A stretch of 62,404 nt of DNA from Natronomonas sp. (lineage in GTDB: Archaea > Halobacteriota > Halobacteria > Halobacteriales > Haloarculaceae). Made by a program: the position numbers and the translations under genes. Of the stretch, positions 25,832 to 32,752 are shown piece by piece; the first letter of the stretch is position 1, and each line of letters starts with the position of its first letter. The stretch covers positions 1 through 62,404 of the forward strand of contig NZ_JAQCNO010000053.1 of assembly GCF_028274965.1 (NCBI RefSeq), read 5' to 3'. Below the pieces are notes generated by a model. The model worked only from the letters and a program-made list of their open reading frames with translations. It did no database searches and was not told where the DNA came from.

Positions 25832-26379
25832 CGGGGCCCCCTCGCGTAGCTCTCTGCGCCCCCGGGGTAGCCCTGGGGGTTCTCGATCCCGGCGAGTTCC
25901 CCGCCCGTCGGGGAGGCGTACAGCGCGAGGAGGAGTTCGTTGACGACGTAGTACCGGACCCGCTCGGCGGTCGTCCCGTCGGGGTCCTCCTCGGCGGTGT
26001 CGGCCCCGAGTTCCCGGAGGAGGCGGTCGCGGGTCTCGGCCGACAGCGCCGCGATCGGCGCGTCGTACCACGAGCGGGCGATCCCGTCGACCTCGGCGAC
26101 CGTCTCCCGCAGCGCCCGGGCGTGGGGGTCGCCGGTCAGGCGACCGTCGAGAAAGCCGTTGACGAACGCCTCGACACCCGAGACCTCCTCTGGGTACACG
26201 ACCCGCGCGACCGCGACGAGCGACGCACGCACCTGCTCGTCGGTGATCGGGTCGGCCCCCTCGTCGGAGGCCGACGCCCCGTCGCCGGAGTCGCGGACCC
26301 GGTCGGCCCCCAGCGCGACGCCGCCCGTCGCTCCGATCGCGGCGAGTGCGGCCGCCGCGTCGCGCCTGGTCAGTTCCAT
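25828..26379 (-). CDS. Tat-signal small subunit, gluconate 2-dehydrogenase subunit 3 family
   Basis: 183 residues. The N-terminus MELTRRDAAAALAAIGATGG is a twin-arginine signal. The rest (LVAVARVVYPEEVSGVEAFV, FLDGRL, YYVVNELLLALYASPTGGEL, QGYPGG) fits the subunit 3 family that escorts GMC dehydrogenases through the Tat system. Start at 26379: a TATA (ATATAAGC on this strand, about 26404-26411) lies 27-29 bases upstream, with iron-box operator 5 between the TATA and the ATG. First gene of the GMC operon. Confidence 0.88.
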   Translation of the reverse strand: MELTRRDAAAALAAIGATGGVALGADRVRDSGDGASASDEGADPITDEQVRASLVAVARVVYPEEVSGVEAFVNGFLDGRLTGDPHARALRETVAEVDGIARSWYDAPIAALSAETRDRLLRELGADTAEEDPDGTTAERVRYYVVNELLLALYASPTGGELAGIENPQGYPGGAESYARGPR

Positions 26380-26385
26380 GCGGTG

Positions 26386-26401
26386 TTTAGGCGGACCTAA
26401 A
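26386..26401. promoter_or_regulatory. Iron-box-like operator 5 (TTTAGG-N4-CCTAAA), divergent
   Basis: TTTAGGCGGACCTAAA sits 6 bases upstream of the leftward ATG (26379) and about 100 bases upstream of the rightward permease ATG (26501). A TATATCC/ATATAAG segment at 26404-26411 can serve as TATA on either strand, so one operator could control both the dehydrogenase operon and the iron permease. Confidence 0.82.
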
Positions 26402-26500
26402 CGCTTATATCCGTCGGACCGAACCGGTCCACACATAACCGACGCGCCGGTAGGGAAGACAGACCGCCGTCCCGGCGGCACCCGACACCGACACCGACCG

Positions 26501-28105
26501 ATGGACCTACCCAACAGAATCGCGCTCCGCTCGGCCGACCGGACCGCCTCGACGTGGCTCGTCGTGCTGTCGGGAGCCATCGCGGTCGCGCTCGTCTTCC
26601 CGCTTCTGTGGCTCGTTATCGAGGCCGTCAGGGTCGACCGGGGGCGCGCCTCGGAGCTGCTTTTCAGCGCGGGGACCGCCGACGTGCTGCTCAACAGCCT
26701 GCTTTTGATGGGCGGCGTGACGGCGTGTTCGATCCTGCTCGGCGTGCCGCTTGCGTACCTGACGGTCCGGACCGACCTCCCGTTCCGTCGGTTCTGGTCC
26801 GTTGCCGTTGCGCTCCCGCTCGTCGTCCCCAGCTACATCGGGGCGTTCGCGTTCGTCTCCGCGTTCGGCCCCAACGGCGAGTTCCACGCGCTGTTGTCGC
26901 CGCTCGGCATCGATCGGGTGCCGCAGGTGTACGGCCTCCCCGGCGCGGTGTTCGTGATCACGCTGTACACCTACCCATACGTGTACCTCACGACCCGGGC
27001 CGCGCTGCTCTCGTTCGACACGCGGCTGTTCGACGCGGCCAGGACGCTCAACCAGGGCCGGTGGGCGTCGTTTCGCCGGATCACGCTCCCGCAGGTCCGA
27101 CCGGCGGTGGGGGCCGGCGCGCTGTTGACCGCGCTGTACGCCGTCTCGGATTTCGGAACGCCGGCGATCATGCGGCTGTCGGTGTTCACCCGGCAGATCT
27201 ACGTCGAGTACAACGCCTTCGGGCGCGACTACGCCGCGTTGCTCTCGCTGCAGTTGCTCGGCGTCGTCGTCGTCGTCCTCGCCTTGGAGTGGCTCGTCCG
27301 GACAGACGACACGGTCCAAGGCGACGACGCCGAGCGGGCGGGCAGTCGGGTCCGACTGGGGGCGTGGCGCTGGCCGGCGAGTCTGCTCCCGGCGGGCGTC
27401 TCGACGGTCGCGCTCGCGGTCCCCGTCTGGATACTGCTGTTGTGGCTCCGCCGCGCCGACGCCGGCCGCCGCCCGTCGCTCGCCTTCGAGTGGACGCAGG
27501 TGCTCAACTCCGTCTCGATCTCCGCCGCGACCGCCGCCGTCGCAGCGCTCGTTGCGCTGCCGATCGCGTACTACGCCGCCACGGACGACTCGCGGTTGGC
27601 GCTCGTCTTCGAGCGGATGACCTACGTCGGCTTTGCCGTTCCCGGGGTCGTGTTGGCCCTGGCGCTCGTGTACTTCGGCGCTGGATACCTCCCGTCGGTT
27701 TACCAGACGCTCCCGCTTTTGGTGTTCGCGTACGTCGTTCGGTTTCTCCCGCAGGCCGTCGGCTCCTCGCGGACGTCGATGCTACAGATCGACCCCAAGC
27801 TCGTCGAGGCCGGTCGCACGCTCGGCGAGTCGTCGCTCGGGACGTTCAGGCGGATCACGTTCCCGCTGACGCGCTCGGGGATCGTCGCCGGCGCGGCGCT
27901 GGTGTTCCTGACGACGATGAAGGAACTGCCCGTGACCCTCATTCTCCGGCCCTCGGGGTTCGAGACGATCGTCACGCAGATCTGGCGGGCCCAGGACACC
28001 GCGCTGTACCAGTACGCCGCGATCCCGGCGCTCTTGCTGTTGGGCATCTCCGGGCTGTCGATGGTCGTGTTGCTCTCTCAGGAGGGGACAGACGGGGGGC
28101 TGTGA
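26501..28105 (+). CDS. Ferric-iron ABC transporter permease (FbpB type, two fused halves)
   Basis: 534 residues with about twelve membrane helices in two homologous halves. Each half has an EAA-like loop: FDAARTLNQGRWASFRRITLPQ (~180-200) and VEAGRTLGESSLGTFRRITFPL (~435-455). Such fused permeases import Fe3+ delivered by FutA/FbpA-type binding proteins. The gene encoding the matching binding protein is at 18811. No ABC ATPase gene is found anywhere in the window, so the ATPase must be encoded elsewhere or shared. The ATG at 26501 is followed directly by a short cytoplasmic tail and the first helix. Confidence 0.92.
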   Translation: MDLPNRIALRSADRTASTWLVVLSGAIAVALVFPLLWLVIEAVRVDRGRASELLFSAGTADVLLNSLLLMGGVTACSILLGVPLAYLTVRTDLPFRRFWSVAVALPLVVPSYIGAFAFVSAFGPNGEFHALLSPLGIDRVPQVYGLPGAVFVITLYTYPYVYLTTRAALLSFDTRLFDAARTLNQGRWASFRRITLPQVRPAVGAGALLTALYAVSDFGTPAIMRLSVFTRQIYVEYNAFGRDYAALLSLQLLGVVVVVLALEWLVRTDDTVQGDDAERAGSRVRLGAWRWPASLLPAGVSTVALAVPVWILLLWLRRADAGRRPSLAFEWTQVLNSVSISAATAAVAALVALPIAYYAATDDSRLALVFERMTYVGFAVPGVVLALALVYFGAGYLPSVYQTLPLLVFAYVVRFLPQAVGSSRTSMLQIDPKLVEAGRTLGESSLGTFRRITFPLTRSGIVAGAALVFLTTMKELPVTLILRPSGFETIVTQIWRAQDTALYQYAAIPALLLLGISGLSMVVLLSQEGTDGGL

Positions 28106-28160
28106 GCGGGTCGAACCGGGGGCGGAACCCATCTCGTCCCGTCCCACCCCGCCCCGGGCG

Positions 28161-28670
28161 TCACCCGATAGCGACGGTCGCGTTGGCCGCCGGACGGTCG
28201 TTCAGGCGCGTCCCGACGGTGTACTGGCCGGACTCTGTCGGGTTGTCGACGGCGGGGTACTCGACCACCACGGTGTCGCCCGACGAGAGCGCGTACCCGG
28301 TGTCGAGCGTGACGTCGAAGGAGTACGCGTTGTTGTTGACGCCGCTGATGTTCGTCTCGTTGAACCGGCGTTCGACCTCGCCGTCGCCGTCGCTGTCGAC
28401 ACCGATCCCGATCTGATCGTGTTGGGCCGCCCGGACGGTGAAACGGTCCCGGGGGTACGTGGCCCCGATCGCGCTCAGTTCCTCGCCTTCGGCCGTCTCC
28501 TCGACCTCGATTACGACCGACTGCGTCACGTTCGTCGCTCCCGTGTCGTTGCTCTCGACGTCGACGCCGGGATCGGTGCCGGTCCCGTCGGATCCGGCTC
28601 CGGGAACACCGGAGCAGCCGGCGAGTGCGATCACCGCGACGGCCACGACGGCCAGCGCTGTTCTGTTCAC
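28161..28670 (-). CDS. Secreted lipoprotein of unknown function
   Basis: 169 residues. A signal ends in a lipobox (VAVIALAGCSG, Cys19), so the protein is exported and lipid-anchored. An Asp/Gly/Thr-rich linker is followed by a small all-beta-looking domain (VVIEVEETAEGEELSAIGAT to the C-terminus). Several N-x-S/T sequons (NDT, NVT, NET, NIS, NAT) suggest N-glycosylation. It contains DSDGDGE, a possible Ca2+-binding loop. No iron box precedes it, so it may not belong to the neighbouring regulon. Confidence 0.75.
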   Translation of the reverse strand: MNRTALAVVAVAVIALAGCSGVPGAGSDGTGTDPGVDVESNDTGATNVTQSVVIEVEETAEGEELSAIGATYPRDRFTVRAAQHDQIGIGVDSDGDGEVERRFNETNISGVNNNAYSFDVTLDTGYALSSGDTVVVEYPAVDNPTESGQYTVGTRLNDRPAANATVAIG

Positions 28671-28817
28671 GCCCGGGGGTTACGGGAACCGCGTTGAATG
28701 CGTTACGGTCCGGAGTCGGCCACAAGGGATACAATCCCCGTCGGTCGCCGGCCTCGACGCGTCTCGGGCCGTCGACGAACCGACGAGTGCCCCCGGACGC
28801 GTCGGCTATCCGGGAAC

Positions 28818-28825
28818 TTATAAAA
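28818..28825 (+). promoter_or_regulatory. Strong TATA box
   Basis: TTATAAAA lies 25-29 bases before the ATG at 28847 and implies a leaderless transcript. Confidence 0.65.
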
Positions 28826-28846
28826 GCGTCGGGTGTAGCGACCGGC

Positions 28847-29272
28847 ATGTCAGCGAGTCCGACGATGTGGAAGGTGTACGCGGGCGGATACGCGTTCCTC
28901 GGGGGCGTCGCGGTGATCGTGGCGCTCGCCTCGGCAACGGACGCGGTGACGCAGGCGATCGGCGTCTCGACGGTCTACGCGTCGATCGTCATCGCCTTCC
29001 CAGCGATACTGACGGGGACCATCGCGTGGGGCGTCATCGTCGAGCAGCGCCGGCACTACGCGTACAGCACCGGGGTCTGGTTCGGCGCCGCGACCGCGGT
29101 GCTGACGGTGTTCGTGTGGCTGTTCGTGTTCGTGTTCCTGCGCGGACCCCTGTTTTTGACGCGGGTGACGGTGATCCTCCCCGTGCTCGCGGGCGCCGCA
29201 GTCATTGGCGGCCTCGCGGGCGTGCCGCTCATGTACGCCCGAACTCGCTCGGGCACGCCGGAGGAGGCCTGA
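28847..29272 (+). CDS. Four-helix membrane protein of unknown function
   Basis: 141 residues with four hydrophobic helices (about 10-30, 38-58, 72-96, 103-122) and short charged loops (EQRRHYAYS). It resembles small haloarchaeal membrane proteins with no assigned role. The start is fixed by the TATA box 25 bases upstream. Confidence 0.75.
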   Translation: MSASPTMWKVYAGGYAFLGGVAVIVALASATDAVTQAIGVSTVYASIVIAFPAILTGTIAWGVIVEQRRHYAYSTGVWFGAATAVLTVFVWLFVFVFLRGPLFLTRVTVILPVLAGAAVIGGLAGVPLMYARTRSGTPEEA

Positions 29273-29381
29273 GGCCCCTCCCGAGGCGCCGACGCCGGGA
29301 GCACCGACGCGAGGAGGGTAACAGGGACGGGACCGGGGCCGGGACCGATGGTTTATGTCCGATCGCGGCCAAGACGTTGGT

Positions 29382-29540
29382 ATGATACCCGATACGTTCC
29401 CCGCGGAAGCGGGGACGCCGGTCCGCGCCCCGCGTCGGCCGTCGGCGGTGGAGTGTCGCGCCGGCCCGGAGGCGGCCGACCCCGGCGTCGTCGGGACGGC
29501 GGGCGCCGCGAGCACCGTCGCCCCGGCTGGCACCCGGTAG
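29382..29540 (+). CDS. Small leader ORF (52 aa), in frame with the next gene across one stop codon
   Basis: A TATA-like GGTTTATGTC (29350-29359) lies about 27 bases before the ATG, so this would be the leaderless first ORF. It encodes MIPDTFPAEAGTPVRAPRRP and 32 more Ala/Pro/Arg-rich residues, then TAG. One codon later, in the same frame, comes the ATG of the TauE/SafE-like gene. It may be a translated leader, a degenerate N-terminal extension, or chance. Confidence 0.35.
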   Translation: MIPDTFPAEAGTPVRAPRRPSAVECRAGPEAADPGVVGTAGAASTVAPAGTR

Positions 29541-29543
29541 CCG

Positions 29544-30407
29544 ATGGGGGCTGCACGCGTCGGATCGGGGGCGGCGGGCGCGGCCGGGGACGCGGTCGCG
29601 TGGCTGCTCGCACAGGCGCCCGGCGCCGGCCTGCCGGCGGTGTCGGGCGGCAACGTCGATCTGGTCGTCTTCTCTGTGGTCGGGCTGCTCGCCGGGGCGC
29701 ACTGTCTCGGGATGTGCGGCCCGCTCGTCACCGCCTACGCCGACCAGTTCAACCCCCAACGCGGCGGCAGGCGGACGAACGCGCTGACGCTGTACGAGGT
29801 CAGACAGCACGCGCTTTTCAACCTCGGGCGGGCGGCGAGTTACGCGTTCCTGGGCGGGGTCTTCGGGCTGGTCGGCGGGCTGGCGTTCGCGTCGGTCGAT
29901 ACGGTGACAGCGGTCGGCAACGGCGTCCGAGCGACGGTCGGGATCGCCGTCGGTCTCGCGATCGTCGCAAGCGGCGTGTACTACCTCCGGGGGCAGTCCG
30001 GGGTTCCACACGGGATCCCGGTCGTGTCGCCGGCGTTCAGGTGGGTGTCGAGCCAACTCACCGGACGGATCGGTCGGCTCGCGGACTCGCCGGGGATCGT
30101 CGGCCTGGGGGCCGTCCACGGGCTGCTCCCGTGCCCGATCATCTACCCGGCGTACCTCTACGCGTTCGCCCTCGGCGACCCGGCCCGGGCGGCCCTCTCG
30201 CTCGGCGTTTTGGGTCTCGGGACGATCCCGACGCTTTTCGTGTACGGGACGGCGCTCGGGTCGCTCGCGACGGCGAACCGGGTCCGGTTGCACCGGGTGT
30301 TGGGGGTCGCGTTCGTCGTCCTCGGATACGTCCCGCTGCAGCACGGCCTGATGCTGTACGGCGTCCACCTGCCCCGCCCGCCGATCCCGTTCTACCAGCC
30401 GCTTTGA
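29544..30407 (+). CDS. TauE/SafE-like (DsbD_2/UreH-type) six-helix membrane protein
   Basis: 287 residues. After a short N-terminal segment come the family motifs HCLGMCGPLVTAYAD (first core helix) and HGLLPCPIIYPAYLYA, each with conserved Cys/Pro. Six to seven helices in all. Members of this family work in heavy-metal (copper) handling and cytochrome oxidase assembly as well as being labelled sulfite exporters; the paired Cys motifs favour a metal or thiol role. The ATG at 29544 comes one codon after the in-frame TAG of a 52-aa ORF. No oxidase gene is adjacent, so the partner is unknown. Confidence 0.82.
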   Translation: MGAARVGSGAAGAAGDAVAWLLAQAPGAGLPAVSGGNVDLVVFSVVGLLAGAHCLGMCGPLVTAYADQFNPQRGGRRTNALTLYEVRQHALFNLGRAASYAFLGGVFGLVGGLAFASVDTVTAVGNGVRATVGIAVGLAIVASGVYYLRGQSGVPHGIPVVSPAFRWVSSQLTGRIGRLADSPGIVGLGAVHGLLPCPIIYPAYLYAFALGDPARAALSLGVLGLGTIPTLFVYGTALGSLATANRVRLHRVLGVAFVVLGYVPLQHGLMLYGVHLPRPPIPFYQPL

Positions 30408-30447
30408 GCCGCGCGCTCGACGATCGGAGGCCCCACCGACGGGGGGG

Positions 30448-31206
30448 TTACCGCCCGACGGTGCCCGCTCGCGTGACGGGGGCGTCCGGATCGATCGCGA
30501 AGGCGACGACGGTGGCGTCCTCGGTCGCAGTGACGGACGCGTCCCCGACCACGAGGGCGCTTTCGGTGTACCCGACCGACTCCCCGCCGACCTCGACGCC
30601 GCCCTCGAAGACGTACAGGTAGGTGTGTCGGCCCGGACGGTCGGGGAGTGCGACCGTGGCGCCGGCGGCGAGCCGGCAGTCATAAAACTCGACGCCGTTG
30701 CGGACGGACAGCGGGGCGTCGGTTCCCTCGGGGCCGAACAGGTGCCGCCACTCGCCGGCGACCGGATCGGGGATCGGCTCGTGCTGAATACCGGGTTCGA
30801 GACCGAGGCTGTGCGGGCGGACGAAGATCTGGAGCATCCGCAGCGGCGGGTCCTCCGCGAGCGTCTCCTCGGCGTGCCAGAAGCCGCTGCCGGCGTTCAT
30901 CGCCATCAGGTGCTCGGGGTCGGTGACGAGTTCGTTGCCCCGCCGGTCGTCGTGGCGCATCACGCCATCTGGCACCCACGAGACGATCTCCTCGTTGCGG
31001 TGTTGGTGCATCGGGATCAGCGTCCCCGGGTCCATGAACGACTCGACGACGGTCGCCAAGGGCCCGTAGCCGTGGTCGTCGTGGCCGGGGACGGCCCGGC
31101 CGGGGAAATTGAAGTGGATCCGGAAGGCGCCTTGGTTCTGTGAGACGTCCGTTCGCGGCGCGGTGTGGACCCGCGGTCGGCTCTGTGCGCGCGGTGAGTC
31201 GTCCAT
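30448..31206 (-). CDS. Pirin family protein
   Basis: 252 residues, bicupin fold. The N-terminal cupin carries the metal ligands (IPMHQHRNEEIVSWV and NAGSGFWHAEE). The signature FQ-like start GAFRIHFNFPGRAV and the segment MLQIFVRPHSLGLEP are typical. Some bacterial pirins act as quercetinases; others bind redox-active iron and transcription factors. Which applies here is unknown. The ATG at 31206 is the first Met of the conserved region. Divergent from the Mrr-like nuclease gene. Confidence 0.88.
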   Translation of the reverse strand: MDDSPRAQSRPRVHTAPRTDVSQNQGAFRIHFNFPGRAVPGHDDHGYGPLATVVESFMDPGTLIPMHQHRNEEIVSWVPDGVMRHDDRRGNELVTDPEHLMAMNAGSGFWHAEETLAEDPPLRMLQIFVRPHSLGLEPGIQHEPIPDPVAGEWRHLFGPEGTDAPLSVRNGVEFYDCRLAAGATVALPDRPGRHTYLYVFEGGVEVGGESVGYTESALVVGDASVTATEDATVVAFAIDPDAPVTRAGTVGR

Positions 31207-31295
31207 CGCGTCACCGTACGTCCGGAGGCGGTATACCGGTTCCGCGCCGTCGGCAACGTATTTGACGCTCCGGGCGCACACGTCGTCGTACCGGC

Positions 31296-32654
31296 ATGGC
31301 CGTACTGGACGAGCTCTCTGGGTTCGAGTTCGAGGACGTGATGGAGGACGTCTTTCGGAACCTCGGCTACGAGAACGTCCGGCAGGCCGCCCGGACGGCC
31401 GACGAGGGCCGCGACGTCGTCATGGAGGAGGTCGTCGACGGCACCCGCCGCGCGGTCGTCGTCGAGTGCAAACACACCGAAACGGTCGGACGGCCCGTCG
31501 TCCAGAAGCTCCACTCGGCGATCGCGACGTTCGAGTTCGACGGCCCGAAACGCGGCGTCGTCGTCACGACCGGTCGGTTCACCGGGCCCGCCAAGGAGTA
31601 CGCCGAGAGGCTCCGAGAGCGCGACGATCCGTACCCGATCGAGCTGCTCGACGGCGAGGACCTCCGGGAGATCGCCGACGAGATCGGGCTGGATCTCTAC
31701 AACGGCCGTATCGAGATCCTCTGTGAGGAGACCCTCCGGCCGCACGATCCGACCGCAGGGATCGACGCGCCCGTCCGGGAGGCGTTCCGCGACGTCGAGA
31801 ACATCGGGGCTGCGGAGGTCCCGAGCCCGCGCTCGCGGGTAACGTTCCGTCCGGTGGTCGCGATCACCGCCGACACGGACGCCGTCTTCGAGACCTCGGT
31901 CGGCGTGATCCACCGGATCGACGACCGCACGCGGTTCGTCGTCCACGCCGAGCGCGAGCGTCCGCGGGTCGCCGACGAGGAGGTCGCGACGCTCGTCGCC
32001 GAGAACCGCCACGCGACGGTCGACGTCGGGTCCGAGCGGTTCGGGGAGGCCTTCGACGACGTCGAGAAACGGCGGTTCGGCCGGACACAGACGGGCTACA
32101 AGGAGTGGGCCGTCGAGCGCCTCCGGGAGTACCACACGACGACGGTGACCTACACCGGCGACAACAACGTCACGTACGACAGGGCCTGTGAGCCGAACCG
32201 CTCGGACGTCTCGGTGCAGTCGATCGAGCCGGTCTACCTCCCTGAGGTCCGACAGACGACGGAGCTACTGGAGTACTCCTACCCCTACGAGTACTACGCC
32301 GCCGGCCCCTCGCGGGTCGCAGTCGAGGACGGCATCCATCGGTGCGTCCACTGCGAGACCAGCGGCGCCGACGGGACGTACACCTTCTGTCCGAACTGCG
32401 GGGCGATCGCCTGCGAGAGCCACATCAGGGCCGAACGGCTCGAGGGGGAGCCGGTCTGTACCGGCTGTGCGGTGACCGAGCGGTTCGCGCTGAAGAGGAA
32501 GCACTTCTACGACGAGGAGAACCTCGAGGCGTTCCGCGAGGAGTACGCCGCCATGTCGCTCCGCGAGAAGGCGACGGAGAACCGAGCGTTGCTCGGCGTG
32601 GCCGCGGCGCTGGTCCTCGTCGCGCTTTTCGCCGTCACCGTCGCCGTCGTCTGA
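31296..32654 (+). CDS. Membrane-anchored Mrr-type restriction endonuclease-like protein with zinc ribbon
   Basis: 452 residues. Residues ~5-120 form an Mrr_cat PD-(D/E)xK nuclease: FEFEDVMEDVFRNLGYENV, then Asp40, and Glu57-x-Lys59 in VVVECKH, then HSAIATFEFD. A central region (~165-340) has no recognised motif. Residues ~350-395 hold paired Cys-x2-Cys motifs (CVHC, CPNC, CTGC) typical of a zinc ribbon. The last ~20 residues are one membrane helix. Mrr proteins cut modified foreign DNA, but a C-terminal membrane anchor would place this nuclease at the inner surface of the membrane, perhaps acting on incoming DNA. No methylase is nearby. Confidence 0.82.
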   Translation: MAVLDELSGFEFEDVMEDVFRNLGYENVRQAARTADEGRDVVMEEVVDGTRRAVVVECKHTETVGRPVVQKLHSAIATFEFDGPKRGVVVTTGRFTGPAKEYAERLRERDDPYPIELLDGEDLREIADEIGLDLYNGRIEILCEETLRPHDPTAGIDAPVREAFRDVENIGAAEVPSPRSRVTFRPVVAITADTDAVFETSVGVIHRIDDRTRFVVHAERERPRVADEEVATLVAENRHATVDVGSERFGEAFDDVEKRRFGRTQTGYKEWAVERLREYHTTTVTYTGDNNVTYDRACEPNRSDVSVQSIEPVYLPEVRQTTELLEYSYPYEYYAAGPSRVAVEDGIHRCVHCETSGADGTYTFCPNCGAIACESHIRAERLEGEPVCTGCAVTERFALKRKHFYDEENLEAFREEYAAMSLREKATENRALLGVAAALVLVALFAVTVAVV

Positions 32655-32752
32655 ACTGCGGGTGGGGCCAAGCCGAAGCCTCCGTCCGGCGTCCGATGTC
32701 GGCCCCGGATCGCGGCGTCCGGCCCGCGGTCGCGCCCGAAAGGAGGGGGTGG

